The notes under the pieces were generated by a model. That model was given only the letters and a program-made list of their open reading frames with translations, had not been told where the DNA came from and made no database searches. A stretch of DNA of 53,053 bases, from NCBI GenBank assembly GCA_045578845.1, contig JAZNLA010000040.1, positions 1 to 53,053 on the forward strand, given 5' to 3'. Positions 40,316-50,355 of this stretch are shown piece by piece. The DNA is from UMGS172 sp045578845. Its GTDB lineage: Bacteria; Bacillota; Clostridia; Oscillospirales; Acutalibacteraceae. Every line of letters begins with the position of its first letter. Position 1 is the first letter of the stretch. Made by a program: the position numbers and the translations under genes.

Positions 40316-43300
40316 TTATTTAAAATATTTAACCGCCGAGGCAAACATACCGATATCAAAGTTACCATCAACGTTTTTATAAAGACCTGCACCGATTCTT
40401 TCGGAATGACCCATTTTACCGAAAACTCTGCCGTCAGGTGAAGTGATACCCTCAATGGCAAATGCGGAATTGTTGGGATTAAAACGAATATCCGAAGTTA
40501 CATCGCCGTTCAAATCAACATACTGAGTTGCAATCTGACCGTTTTCTGCTAATTTCATAATAAGGTCAGTGCTGCTTAAAAATCTGCCTTCGCCATGCGA
40601 AATGGGAACTGTATAAATATCCCCTACTTTTGTTGCCGACAGCCAAGGAGATTTATTGGAAGAAATCCTTGTTCTTACAAGCCTTGACTGGTGTCTGCCG
40701 ATAGTATTATAGGTAAGTGTCGGGCAGTTTTCATCAGTATCAATAATTTTACCGTAAGGAACCAAACCTAACTTAATAAGTGCCTGGAAGCCGTTACAAA
40801 TACCTGCCATAAGTCCGTCACGTTTGTCAAGAAGTTCTGCAACAGCAATTTTAACTTCCTCGTTACGGAAGAAAGCAGTAATAAATTTACCCGAACCGTC
40901 AGGCTCGTCACCGCCCGAGAATCCACCGGGCAAGAAGACGATTTGCGACTCGTTTATAGCATTTGACACCTTTTCTACCGAACGTGCAATTCCGTCGGCG
41001 GTAAGATTATTTATAACGATAATATTAGGCTTGGCACCTGCGTCGGCAAATACTTTAGCACTGTCATATTCGCAATTAGTACCCGGGAATACAGGTATAA
41101 CAACCTTAGGTTTAGCACATTTAACGGCGGGTGCAGGGTAAGATTCAGCCTCATAACTAAACTTCTTCAACTCATCGGTTTTCTGCTCTATATTGCAGGA
41201 ATATACAGGCTCTAATTTATTTTCGTAGATATCCTGCAACTCTTTAAGTTCGACAGAAATTTCACCCATGGTGATTTTACCGTCATCGGTAACAGTACCG
41301 ACAACCGTTTCGTTCTCTTTAACTTTGTTAACTTCAAGCAAGAATGAGCAATAGTCATAACCGAAAATACTTAAATCCATACCGTCGCTGAACTTAAAGC
41401 CAAGCGAATTGCCAAGACACATTTTAAGCACTGCTTCGGCAATACCACCCATGGTCGGTGTATAGCAGGCAACCGCTCTGCCCGAACGGAGAATTTCAGT
41501 AACGGTATCAAAGGTTTTAAGCAGTGACTTTGTTTTAGGAATACCGTTTTCATCAAACTCTGTCGAAACTTTTATGAGAGTATTGCCTACCTTTTTGAAT
41601 TCGGGTGAAACAATGTTCTTAATCTTATCGGTAGTAACGGCAAAGGAAACCAAGGTAGGCGGAACGTCAAGTTTTTCAAAACTTCCGCTCATTGAGTCTT
41701 TACCGCCAATAGATGCAACACCGAGTTCTTTTTGTGCCATAAAAGCACCGAGGAGTGCCGCCATAGGTTTGCCCCAACGCTTACCGTCTTGCATGGGCTT
41801 TTCAAAATATTCTTGGAAAGTAAGATAAACATCTTCAAAAGATGCACCTGTAGCAATAAGTTTACAAATTGACTCAGTTACAGCCAAATAAGCACCATGG
41901 TAAGGACTTTTTTCGGTTATAAAGGGATTATATCCCCAAGCCATTACCGAGCAATCGTCGGTATGCTTTTTCTCAACCGAAATTTTATTAACCATAGCCT
42001 GAATAGGTGTAAGTTGATGTTTACCGCCAAACGGCATAAGAACAGTACCTGCACCGATTGTAGAGTCAAATCGCTCGGAAAGGCCGCGTTTTGAACAGAT
42101 ATTAAGGTCGCCGGCAAGGTCTTTAATACCGCTTTCAAAATCTTTAGGTAGTTCCTTTTTAACTACTGTAGCGGCAGCAGGTGTAATGTCGATATGCTTT
42201 TCCGCACCGTTTGAATTAAGGAATTCACGCGATAAATCAACAATATACTTGCCGTTCCAATTCATTTTAAGTCTTGGCTCGGCAGTAACCTCGGCAACAA
42301 CGGTTGCTTCAAGGTTTTCGGACTCGGCAATTTCAGTAAACCGCTTAACATCTTTAGCCTCAACAACAACAGCCATTCTTTCTTGCGACTCGGAAATGGC
42401 AATTTCAGTGCCGTCAAGTCCTTCGTATTTTTTAGGTACTGCATTAAGGTCAATTTTAAGACCGTCGGCAAGTTCGCCGATAGCAACCGAAACACCGCCT
42501 GCACCAAAGTCATTACAACGCTTTATAAGGCGTGAGGCTTCGGCATTACGGAATAATCTTTGCAACTTTCTTTCTTCGGGGGCATTACCTTTTTGTACTT
42601 CAGAACCGCAGGTTTCAATAGAACTTAATGTGTGCGATTTTGAAGAACCTGTAGCACCGCCGCAACCGTCACGACCTGTTCTTCCGCCAAGCAATATAAC
42701 GATATCACCGGGTGCAGGAACTTCGCGGCGTACATTCTTAGCCGGTGCAGCCGCAATAACTGCACCTATTTCAAGGCGTTTTGCGGCATAGCCGTCATGA
42801 TAAATCTCGTCAACCTGACCGGTAGCAAGACCGATTTGGTTACCGTATGAAGAATAACCTGCAGCGGCAGTTGTTACCAACTTTTTCTGCGGTAACTTAC
42901 CGGGCAAGGTTTTATTTACGGGTTTTAAGGGGTCAGCCGCACCTGTAACTCGCATTGCGGCATATACATAAGACCTACCCGATAACGGGTCGCGGATAGC
43001 ACCGCCGATACATGTAGCGGCACCGCCGAACGGCTCAATTTCGGTCGGGTGGTTGTGAGTTTCATTCTTAAAGAGCAACAGCCAATCTTCACTGCCGTCT
43101 TCGGTATCAACCTTGATTTTTACAGTGCAGGCGTTAATCTCTTCCGACTCATCAAGTTTAGGCAACTTGCCTTGACTTTTAAGCAATCTTGTACCGATTG
43201 TTGCAATATCCATAAGGTTAATCGGTTTAGTTCTGCCCAAAGATTTTCTTGCATTTATATACTCGTCATAAGCCTTTTGTAAAAGTTCATCCTCAAACTT

Positions 43301-44002
43301 AACGCTGTCAATAGTGGTAAGGAATGTAGTGTGACGGCAGTGGTCTGACCAATATGTATCAATCATGCGAATTTCGGTCAAGGTCGGATCACGTTGCTCG
43401 GTACGAAAATAATCGCGGCAAAAACGCAGGTCATCGGTATCCATAGCAAGACCTAAATTTGCAACCATTTTTTCAAGGTCTTCCTCTTCCATTTTGAGAA
43501 ATCCGTCTACGGTGCTGACCGAAGTAGGAATTTCATGTTTGATTTTAAGGGTTTCGTATGTGCCCATACCTGCCTCGCGGCTTTCTACGGGGTTAATGAC
43601 ATACTTCTTAATTTTTTCCAAATCTTCTGCAGTAAGTTCGCCCTTTAACATATAAACTTTGGCAGTTCTGACATCAGGACGGTCGCCGCAGGAAATAAGT
43701 CTTATACACTGAGAAGCACTGTCAGCTCTTTGGTCAAACTGACCGGGCAAAAACTCAACCGCAAAACAGGTATATCCCGAAACATCGAGAGTATCAGTAA
43801 CAACATCAAGTTGCGGCTCGGAAAATACGGTGCCAACAGTATAGTCGAACAATTCTTTATCAATGTTTTCAACATCATAACGGTTAATAATGCGAAGTTC
43901 TTGTAATGCCTTTACGCCAAGGAAAGAACGAATATCATTTTTAAGTGCTCTTGCCTCATTGTCAAGACCTTTACGCTTTTCAACAAAAATTCTAAAAACC
44001 AT
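40316..44002 (-). CDS. purL: Phosphoribosylformylglycinamidine synthase, single-chain
   Basis: A 1228-residue large-form PurL that converts FGAR, glutamine and ATP to FGAM. It contains a PurS-like N-terminal region, the two AIRS-like halves (TYWSDHCRHTTF; GGAATCIGGAIRDPLSGRSYV; later SVMAWGYNPF and GGKDSMSG) and a C-terminal class I glutaminase (VVIPVFPGTNCEYDSAK; nucleophile Cys in LMAGICNGFQALI; late His and Glu in GHSERIG/HGEGRF). Unlike the PurF-like protein in this operon, its glutaminase residues are present. The start is ATG behind AAAGGAAG. It lies 13 bp after purD. Confidence 0.97.
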   Translation of the reverse strand: MVFRIFVEKRKGLDNEARALKNDIRSFLGVKALQELRIINRYDVENIDKELFDYTVGTVFSEPQLDVVTDTLDVSGYTCFAVEFLPGQFDQRADSASQCIRLISCGDRPDVRTAKVYMLKGELTAEDLEKIKKYVINPVESREAGMGTYETLKIKHEIPTSVSTVDGFLKMEEEDLEKMVANLGLAMDTDDLRFCRDYFRTEQRDPTLTEIRMIDTYWSDHCRHTTFLTTIDSVKFEDELLQKAYDEYINARKSLGRTKPINLMDIATIGTRLLKSQGKLPKLDESEEINACTVKIKVDTEDGSEDWLLLFKNETHNHPTEIEPFGGAATCIGGAIRDPLSGRSYVYAAMRVTGAADPLKPVNKTLPGKLPQKKLVTTAAAGYSSYGNQIGLATGQVDEIYHDGYAAKRLEIGAVIAAAPAKNVRREVPAPGDIVILLGGRTGRDGCGGATGSSKSHTLSSIETCGSEVQKGNAPEERKLQRLFRNAEASRLIKRCNDFGAGGVSVAIGELADGLKIDLNAVPKKYEGLDGTEIAISESQERMAVVVEAKDVKRFTEIAESENLEATVVAEVTAEPRLKMNWNGKYIVDLSREFLNSNGAEKHIDITPAAATVVKKELPKDFESGIKDLAGDLNICSKRGLSERFDSTIGAGTVLMPFGGKHQLTPIQAMVNKISVEKKHTDDCSVMAWGYNPFITEKSPYHGAYLAVTESICKLIATGASFEDVYLTFQEYFEKPMQDGKRWGKPMAALLGAFMAQKELGVASIGGKDSMSGSFEKLDVPPTLVSFAVTTDKIKNIVSPEFKKVGNTLIKVSTEFDENGIPKTKSLLKTFDTVTEILRSGRAVACYTPTMGGIAEAVLKMCLGNSLGFKFSDGMDLSIFGYDYCSFLLEVNKVKENETVVGTVTDDGKITMGEISVELKELQDIYENKLEPVYSCNIEQKTDELKKFSYEAESYPAPAVKCAKPKVVIPVFPGTNCEYDSAKVFADAGAKPNIIVINNLTADGIARSVEKVSNAINESQIVFLPGGFSGGDEPDGSGKFITAFFRNEEVKIAVAELLDKRDGLMAGICNGFQALIKLGLVPYGKIIDTDENCPTLTYNTIGRHQSRLVRTRISSNKSPWLSATKVGDIYTVPISHGEGRFLSSTDLIMKLAENGQIATQYVDLNGDVTSDIRFNPNNSAFAIEGITSPDGRVFGKMGHSERIGAGLYKNVDGNFDIGMFASAVKYFK

Positions 44003-44015
44003 TTCAAACTTCCTT

Positions 44016-45287
44016 TCACCTTAAAGCGGCTAATGCCCTTTGACCTATGTCTTTACGGCAGTAAGCATTTTGGAATTTAACATCTTCTGCCGCCTCGTAG
44101 GCGTTCTTTACGGCGACTTCAAGTGTTTCACCTATAGCGGTAACACCCAAAACTCTGCCGCCAGCGGTAAGTAATTTACCGTCTTCTGATTTTGCACCTG
44201 CAACATAAACATCAGCATTATGTTTTAAAACGTCGGGTTTTGTTATTTCAAAGCCTGTTTCATATTTAGCAGGATAGCCGTTTGACGCCAAAACTACACA
44301 ACAGGCGTTATTCTCTGAAAATTCGACATCTATTTCACTAAGACGTTCGTCGGCTACCGCCTGCATAACGGTAAGCAGGTCTGTTTTTAAAAGCGGAAGA
44401 ACCACTTGTGTTTCGGGGTCACCGAAACGGCAGTTGTATTCAATAACCTTAGGTCCGTTTTCGGTAAGCATAAGTCCAAAATAAAGACAACCCTTAAAAG
44501 TACGGTTTTCCAAGTTCATAGCATTTACGGTAGGTAAGAAAATAGTTTCCATACATTCCTTTGCTATATCTTCGGTGTAATACGGGTTAGGTGCAACGGT
44601 ACCCATACCGCCGGTATTAAGTCCTTTGTCACCGTCTAGTGCCCTCTTATGGTCCATTGAAGAAACCATGGGAACAACCGTTTTACCGTCGGTAAAGGCA
44701 AGGACCGATACTTCAGGACCTATTAAAAATTCTTCAATAACAAGACTGTTACCGCTGTCGCCGAAAATTTTATCTTCAATTATAGACCTTACGGCATCCT
44801 CTGCCACGGCTAGTGTTTCGGCAATAATAACGCCTTTACCAAGTGCCAAACCATCAGCCTTAATTACAATAGGAAGTTTGGCAGTTTTAAGATATTCCAA
44901 AGCCTTATTTTTATCTGTAAAGGTTTCGTACATAGCAGTAGGAATATTATATTTTTTCATAAGGTTTTTGGAAAAAACCTTACTTCCTTCGATAATGGCG
45001 GCATCTTTAGTAGGACCGAAACACTTGATACCATTTTCATTTAGTTTATCAACCAAACCCAAAACAAGCGGGTCATCAGGTGCTACAACGGCAAAATCTA
45101 TGCCCTTTTCCACTGCAAATTCCGTTATCTTATCAAGGTCCTTAGCACCTATAGGAACTAATTTGGCATCCTTTTCCATGCCGCCGTTACCCGGTACTGC
45201 ATAAAGTTCAGTAATATCGGTATTTTCCTTTAATTTGCGGATAATGGCGTGTTCTCTACCGCCTCCGCCGACTACCATAACTTTCAC
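44016..45287 (-). CDS. purD: Phosphoribosylamine-glycine ligase (GAR synthetase)
   Basis: A 423-residue ATP-grasp ligase joining glycine to phosphoribosylamine. The N-terminal block is VMVVGGGGREHAII. KADGLALGKGVIIAET is the ATP-binding lysine loop, and LNTGGMGTVAPNPYY and EYNCRFGDPETQVVLP are GAR synthetase signatures. The start is GTG at 45287, 7 bp after GGAGAG. It lies between purH and purL in the operon. Confidence 0.97.
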   Translation of the reverse strand: MKVMVVGGGGREHAIIRKLKENTDITELYAVPGNGGMEKDAKLVPIGAKDLDKITEFAVEKGIDFAVVAPDDPLVLGLVDKLNENGIKCFGPTKDAAIIEGSKVFSKNLMKKYNIPTAMYETFTDKNKALEYLKTAKLPIVIKADGLALGKGVIIAETLAVAEDAVRSIIEDKIFGDSGNSLVIEEFLIGPEVSVLAFTDGKTVVPMVSSMDHKRALDGDKGLNTGGMGTVAPNPYYTEDIAKECMETIFLPTVNAMNLENRTFKGCLYFGLMLTENGPKVIEYNCRFGDPETQVVLPLLKTDLLTVMQAVADERLSEIDVEFSENNACCVVLASNGYPAKYETGFEITKPDVLKHNADVYVAGAKSEDGKLLTAGGRVLGVTAIGETLEVAVKNAYEAAEDVKFQNAYCRKDIGQRALAALR

Positions 45288-45306
45288 TATTAAACTCTCC
45301 TAAATA

Positions 45307-46491
45307 TTAGTGGTGGAACAATCTCATTTTGGTAAATGCCACTACCATGCCGTATTTATCAGCACAGTCTATAACAACATCATCTCTGATTGAGCCGCCC
45401 GGCTCGGCAATATACGAAACGCCGCTCTTTTTGGCTCTTTCAATATTATCGTCAAACGGGAAGAAAGCGTCAGAGCCCAAAGCAACACCCGAAATCTTAT
45501 CAAGGTATGCTCTCTGTTCATCTTTAGTAAACGGCTCCGGCTTAGTGGTAAAGTATCTTTCCCAAATGCCATCTGCAGTAACATCTTCTTCATTTTGGTT
45601 AATATAACCGTCAATAACATTATCGCGATCAGGTCTGCCGAGTTCTGCTTTAAACGGCAGGTTTAAAACCTTATCATGCTGACGCAAGAACCAAGTATCG
45701 GCCTTGCCGCCTGCAAGACGTGTGCAGTGAACACGTGACTGCTGACCTGCACCGACACCGATAGCCTGTCCGTCAACGGCGAAACATACCGAGTTAGACT
45801 GGGTATATTTAAGGGTAATAAGCGAAATTATAAGGTCCCTTGCGGCACTGTCGGGAAGTTCCTTATTTTTGGTAACTATGTCCGAGAGCAATTCACGGTC
45901 TATTTTAAAATTATTTCTGCCCTGTTCAAATGTAATACCGTAAACCTGTTTGTGTTCGATTTCGGCGGGTACATAATCGGGGTCTATTTTAACTATATTA
46001 TAACTGCCTTTTCTTTTGGATTTAAGAATTTCCAAAGCCTCAGGCTCATATCCGGGTGCAATAACACCATCGGACACTTCACGTTTAATGAGTAAAGCGG
46101 TGGTAACATCACAAACATCTGAAAGTGCCACCCAATCGCCGAATGAACACATACGGTCGGTACCTCTTGCCCTTGCGTAAGCACAAGCCAAAGGTGAATC
46201 GTCAAGTCCTTCAATATCGTCAACAAAACAGGCTTTTTTTAACCTTTCATTCAAAGGAAGACCGATTGCAGCCGAAGTAGGACTTACGTGTTTAAACGAG
46301 GTTACGGCGGGAAGACCCAAAGCGGTTTTAAGTTCCTTTACTAATTGCCATGAGTTAAACGCATCAAGAAAATTGATATAACCCGGTCTGCCGTTAAGAA
46401 TTTCAATAGGAAGTTCTGTTCCGTCATGCATAAAAATTTTAGAAGGTTTTTGGTTGGGGTTACAACCGTATTTAAGTTCAAACTCTTTCAT
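45307..46491 (-). CDS. purH: AICAR transformylase, stand-alone (PurH transformylase domain only)
   Basis: A 394-residue enzyme that transfers the formyl group of 10-formyl-THF to AICAR, giving FAICAR. It begins MKEFELKYGCNPNQKPSK, the start of the transformylase domain, and lacks the roughly 190-residue N-terminal MGS-like IMP cyclohydrolase domain of ordinary bifunctional PurH. The catalytic Lys-His pair is in TSFKHVSPTSAAIG; GVGAGQQSRVHCTRLAGGKAD and SDAFFPFDDNI are conserved. The ATG at 46491 follows AAGGAG; a TTG-like or ATG start at 46509 would lie inside the preceding gene. Cyclization is supplied by the separate gene just upstream. Confidence 0.95.
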   Translation of the reverse strand: MKEFELKYGCNPNQKPSKIFMHDGTELPIEILNGRPGYINFLDAFNSWQLVKELKTALGLPAVTSFKHVSPTSAAIGLPLNERLKKACFVDDIEGLDDSPLACAYARARGTDRMCSFGDWVALSDVCDVTTALLIKREVSDGVIAPGYEPEALEILKSKRKGSYNIVKIDPDYVPAEIEHKQVYGITFEQGRNNFKIDRELLSDIVTKNKELPDSAARDLIISLITLKYTQSNSVCFAVDGQAIGVGAGQQSRVHCTRLAGGKADTWFLRQHDKVLNLPFKAELGRPDRDNVIDGYINQNEEDVTADGIWERYFTTKPEPFTKDEQRAYLDKISGVALGSDAFFPFDDNIERAKKSGVSYIAEPGGSIRDDVVIDCADKYGMVVAFTKMRLFHH

Positions 46492-46501
46492 TTTTAACTC
46501 C

Positions 46502-47236
46502 TTAAACATTCTTGTTTATGATAATTTCGGTAGGCTCACTGCCGTCAAGCGGGATTTGGCGTACAAAAAGCGAAACCTTGTTGTCCCGGTTCAGGTTTTC
46601 CCAACAAATATCGGCAAGTTCTTTAGCAGTGTTAGGCATACAAACCTCTTCCGGCTCACCCATAAATGACGGAATTGGATTGCCGTCACATTTATAGGTA
46701 TGGATAAAATGACCTATACCGTCAAGCGGCATATATTCATAAAAATATCTCTGACAAGCATTAGGATTTCCGTTATTACTTTTTAAGATAGACATTTTAT
46801 AAACAAAAGTGTTCCTCTTAAAGCAGTAATAGAGAATACCCGAAATACGGGGTGTGAAGTTAGGCTCATCATCTTCAAACTCACGAATGCGAAGGGCGTC
46901 TTCAAATCCATGGGCTACTCCCGAGTCACCCTCAACGTAATCGTAAATTGTATCGGTTTGGTCGCCGTTAGTAATAATGTCAACCAAGCCGTTTTTTGCC
47001 TTTAAATAGGGATTATAAATAATAAGGTGCGGGTCGGTAAGTTTCGACTCATCAAAAGCCTTAGTACGCATACCTTTTTCATGCATTTCAAATATACGGT
47101 TGCGGCTGTTAACACTGCGGCCCATGATAAAATAAGCAATTAAAGCCGATTTTCCGTCGGCAGATTTGCCGATAACAATACCTCTGCCGGGATATGTATT
47201 TTCACTAAGTAAAGTCTTTAAATCAAATAAAGCCAT
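46502..47236 (-). CDS. purO: PurO-type (archaeal-like) IMP cyclohydrolase
   Basis: A 244-residue protein of the IMP_cyclohyd (PurO) fold, first described in archaea, closing FAICAR to IMP. Motifs include YPGRGIVIGKSADGKSA and YFIMGRSVNSRNRIF near the N-terminus, then DPHLIIYNP. Its place directly before the stand-alone AICAR transformylase makes the assignment firm: together they replace bifunctional PurH. The ATG at 47236 follows GGAGGAA inside the end of purN, with a 1-bp gap; the in-frame TTG at 47254 is unlikely. Confidence 0.9.
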   Translation of the reverse strand: MALFDLKTLLSENTYPGRGIVIGKSADGKSALIAYFIMGRSVNSRNRIFEMHEKGMRTKAFDESKLTDPHLIIYNPYLKAKNGLVDIITNGDQTDTIYDYVEGDSGVAHGFEDALRIREFEDDEPNFTPRISGILYYCFKRNTFVYKMSILKSNNGNPNACQRYFYEYMPLDGIGHFIHTYKCDGNPIPSFMGEPEEVCMPNTAKELADICWENLNRDNKVSLFVRQIPLDGSEPTEIIINKNV

Positions 47237-47237
47237 T

Positions 47238-47846
47238 TTACATTTCCTCCACAATTTTTTTGGCTACAATTTCAGCGGCACGGGGCAATAATTTCCACTC
47301 TGCCTCTTCCATGACCCTTTTTTGCAAAACTTCGGGTGTATCACCATCTAAAATTTCAACCGCTTTTTGCAGAATTATTTTTCCGCCGTCGGGTATTTCA
47401 TTTACAAAATGCACAGTAGCACCCGTAACCTTAACACCGTAATTAAGAGCCGCTTCATGCACTTTAAGTCCGTAAAAACCTTTGCCGCAAAATGACGGAA
47501 TAAGCGACGGATGAACATTTATAATGCGGTCAATATACTTTTTGGTAAAATCGGCACTTAAAATGCTCATAAAGCCTGCAAGAATAATAAAATCAATATT
47601 ATATTCATTTAAAACATCAATGATTTTACCTTCAAATTCTTCTTGAGTTTTGCATTGCTTTTTCTCTACTACGGCGGTGGGAATGCCCGCTTTTTTTGCC
47701 CTTGTTAGAGCAAAAACGCCGTCTTTTGAAGATACAACAACGGCAATTTCACCGCTTTTTATTGTTGAGCCTTCGGCATCAATTAAAGCCTGCAGATTAG
47801 TGCCGCCGCCAGATACAAATACGGCTATTTTAGCCTTACTTAACAT
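47238..47846 (-). CDS. purN: Phosphoribosylglycinamide formyltransferase
   Basis: A 202-residue 10-formyl-THF-dependent GAR transformylase. It starts with KIAVFVSGGGTNLQALID. The catalytic Asn and His are in IINVHPSLIPSFCG and the Asp is in VHFVNEIPDGGKIIL. The formyl donor links it to fhs in the same operon. It overlaps purM by 7 bp and is followed by the IMP cyclohydrolase gene after 1 bp. Confidence 0.96.
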   Translation of the reverse strand: MLSKAKIAVFVSGGGTNLQALIDAEGSTIKSGEIAVVVSSKDGVFALTRAKKAGIPTAVVEKKQCKTQEEFEGKIIDVLNEYNIDFIILAGFMSILSADFTKKYIDRIINVHPSLIPSFCGKGFYGLKVHEAALNYGVKVTGATVHFVNEIPDGGKIILQKAVEILDGDTPEVLQKRVMEEAEWKLLPRAAEIVAKKIVEEM

Positions 47847-48883
47847 ATAATAACACCCTCGTCGGACGAAACAACTTCGCCGATAATATAAGCGTCTTCG
47901 CCGTTCAATTTAAGGATTTCAACCGCTTTTTCGGCATCCTCTTTAGCAACGGTAACACTCATACCAACGCCCATGTTGAATGTATTAAACATATCGCGTT
48001 CGGGAATGTTGCCAACTTTAGCAATGTACTCAAAAATAGGAAGAATTTTAAGAGCACTTTTATCAACCTTTACGCTTTTACCGTCGGGTAAAGCTCTCGG
48101 AATGTTTTCATAAAAACCGCCGCCTGTAATATGCGACACTGCTTTAACATTAACCTCTTTAAATAATGCAAGCATAGACTTGACATACATTTTAGTAGGA
48201 GTAAGCAAGGTTTCGCCGAGCGATTTTCCGCCAAGTTCCGCGACCGGTGCAGTAAGGTCGGCGTTTTCAATGTCAAACACCTTTCTTACAAGCGAAAAAC
48301 CGTTAGAATGAACACCGGTAGAAGCAAGAGCAATAACAATATCGCCGTCGGCTACGGTATTTTTATCAAGAATTTTTGATTTATCAACCACGCCGGTGCA
48401 GTAGCCTGCAAGGTCATAATCTTCTTCGGGCATAAGACCGGGATGTTCTGCGGTTTCTCCGCCGATTAAAGCACAACCTGCCTGAACACATCCTTCGGCA
48501 ACACCGCCTACGATTTCGGCAATCTTTTCGGGATAGTTTTTACCGCAAGCAATGTAATCAAGGAAAAACAACGGTTTTGCACCGCAGCAGATAATATCAT
48601 TGGCACACATTGCAACACAGTCAATACCAATAGTATCGTGTTTATCAAGCAACATGGCAAGTTTGATTTTAGTTCCGACACCGTCGGTACCCGAAACCAA
48701 AACAGGCTCTTTTATACCGTCAAGATTTAAACCAAAACAACCGCCGAAACCGCCGACATCGTCAAGGCAACCTTCATTTTTGGTGCGGTTAATATGCTTT
48801 TTCATAAGTTCTACCGAACGATAGCCGGCAGTAATATCAACGCCTGCCGCTGCGTAACTGTCGGATTTGGAAATGTTACTCAT
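47840..48883 (-). CDS. purM: Phosphoribosylformylglycinamidine cyclo-ligase (AIR synthetase)
   Basis: A 347-residue AIRS-fold enzyme closing FGAM to AIR with ATP. Motifs: YAAAGVDITAGYRSVELMK, LVSGTDGVGTKIKLA, DCVAMCANDIICCGAKPLFFLDYIA (positions about 91-115), LIGGETAEHPGLM and VSHITGGGFYENIPRALP. The start follows AAGGAG. It lies between purF and purN. Confidence 0.97.
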   Translation of the reverse strand: MSNISKSDSYAAAGVDITAGYRSVELMKKHINRTKNEGCLDDVGGFGGCFGLNLDGIKEPVLVSGTDGVGTKIKLAMLLDKHDTIGIDCVAMCANDIICCGAKPLFFLDYIACGKNYPEKIAEIVGGVAEGCVQAGCALIGGETAEHPGLMPEEDYDLAGYCTGVVDKSKILDKNTVADGDIVIALASTGVHSNGFSLVRKVFDIENADLTAPVAELGGKSLGETLLTPTKMYVKSMLALFKEVNVKAVSHITGGGFYENIPRALPDGKSVKVDKSALKILPIFEYIAKVGNIPERDMFNTFNMGVGMSVTVAKEDAEKAVEILKLNGEDAYIIGEVVSSDEGVIIC

Positions 48884-48900
48884 AATTTACTCCTTAAAGT

Positions 48901-50325
48901 TTATTCTTTACCGTTCCAACAATAGGTACAAAGTTTGCAAGGCTCAATGCCGATTGCTTTAATTATGCCCTCAAGAGATTGGAATTCAAGTGATGCAAAG
49001 TTAAAGTTTTCGCAAATCGCTTTGCGTAAATTTTTACCGCGTTCGGTAGCGGCATCACTATACTCTTCAATATGATTAAATCCTTCTTCACCCTCAAGTT
49101 CCAAAATGGTGCGACGAGCAATAAGTTCCATCTCGCTTGTCGCTCTTGAGAAGTTTAAGTATTTACAACTGTACATAATAGGCGGACAAGCCGACCGCAT
49201 ATGCACTTCCTTAGCACCGTTTTCATAAAGAAAATCAACCGTTTCTTTAAGTTGGGTGCCGCGGACTATTGAGTCATCAACAAAGAGAAGTTTTTTATCC
49301 TTTATAAGGTCATGCACGGGGATAAGTTTCATTTTTGCCACTTTGCGTCTTTCCGACTGTTTAGGCGAAATAAAACTGCGTGACCATGTAGGTGTATATT
49401 TGATAAATGCACGAGCAAAAGGAATTCTACTGCCGTTTGCATAACCTATAGCATGAGGTGTGCCCGAATCTGGAACACCGCCGATATAATCAATATCATG
49501 CAAATTACCGCTTTTCTTGTCGTTTTCGGCCATTATAGAACCGTTACGGCAACGCATCATTTCAACACTTACGCCCTCATAACTTGCAGTAGGATAGCCG
49601 TAATAACTCCAAAGAAACGAGCATATTTTCATTTCCTTGCCGGCGGGCTCCAAAACGGTCATATCGGTCGGTGATAATTCAACAATTTCGCCCGGTCCCA
49701 ATTCCCTTTCGTCATCAAACCCTAGTTTATGATAGGCAAAAGCCTCGAAAGAAACGGCGTAACCGCTTTCGTTTTTACCGATTACAACGGGCAATCTTCC
49801 CAAACGGTCACGTGCGGCAATAATATTGCCGTTGTCCTTTAAAATTAAAATTGAAGCAGTGCCGTCAATAACACTTTGTGCAAACTTAATACCCTCGGCG
49901 AAGTTTGACTTTTGGTCAATCAAAGCCGCAAGCAGTTCGGTTGAATTTACTTTACCGCCTGTCATGGCATCAAAATGTCCGCCGACCGAGGAAAAATAAT
50001 CGGAAATAAGTTGTTCTTGATTGTTTATGATACCGATAGTGCAAATTGCATAGGTACCGAGTCCCGAACGGATAAGCATAGGCTGAGGAAAAGTATCACT
50101 GATACAGCCTATAGCCGATGTTCCATGCATTTCCTCTAAGTCATGTTCAAATTTAGTTCTAAACGGCGAATTTTCAATATTGTGTATTTTTCTTTGCAGA
50201 CCGATTTCCTTATCGTAAGCGGCAAGTCCGCCGCGTTTGGTGCCTAGGTGTGAGTGATAATCAACACCAAAAAAAACGTCGGTCAAACAATCGCTGTTTG
50301 AAACTATTCCAAAAAATCCACCCAT
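48901..50325 (-). CDS. purF: PurF-like amidophosphoribosyltransferase lacking the N-terminal catalytic cysteine
   Basis: A 474-residue protein in the purF position. The phosphoribosyltransferase half is intact: PRPP motif LLFVDDSIVRGTQ (346-358), IAGVPDSGT-like GGVPDSGTPHAIGYA, and cysteines at 235, 380/387 and 463/466/469 (CKLCTYC) suited to an Fe-S cluster as in Bacillus PurF. The glutaminase half is altered. The mature protein should begin with Cys (CGVFG), but this one begins MGGFFG with Gly at position 2. The RGQE motif reads RGGL (31-34), and the oxyanion HNG reads TIG. No alternative upstream start adds a Cys. I recall similar MGG-FG proteins in other anaerobes annotated as PurF, so it is a conserved branch, perhaps ammonia-dependent or regulatory. 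No other PurF is in the window. Confidence 0.85.
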   Translation of the reverse strand: MGGFFGIVSNSDCLTDVFFGVDYHSHLGTKRGGLAAYDKEIGLQRKIHNIENSPFRTKFEHDLEEMHGTSAIGCISDTFPQPMLIRSGLGTYAICTIGIINNQEQLISDYFSSVGGHFDAMTGGKVNSTELLAALIDQKSNFAEGIKFAQSVIDGTASILILKDNGNIIAARDRLGRLPVVIGKNESGYAVSFEAFAYHKLGFDDERELGPGEIVELSPTDMTVLEPAGKEMKICSFLWSYYGYPTASYEGVSVEMMRCRNGSIMAENDKKSGNLHDIDYIGGVPDSGTPHAIGYANGSRIPFARAFIKYTPTWSRSFISPKQSERRKVAKMKLIPVHDLIKDKKLLFVDDSIVRGTQLKETVDFLYENGAKEVHMRSACPPIMYSCKYLNFSRATSEMELIARRTILELEGEEGFNHIEEYSDAATERGKNLRKAICENFNFASLEFQSLEGIIKAIGIEPCKLCTYCWNGKE

Positions 50326-50355
50326 GGATATAAACGTCCTTTTTAAATAATAATT

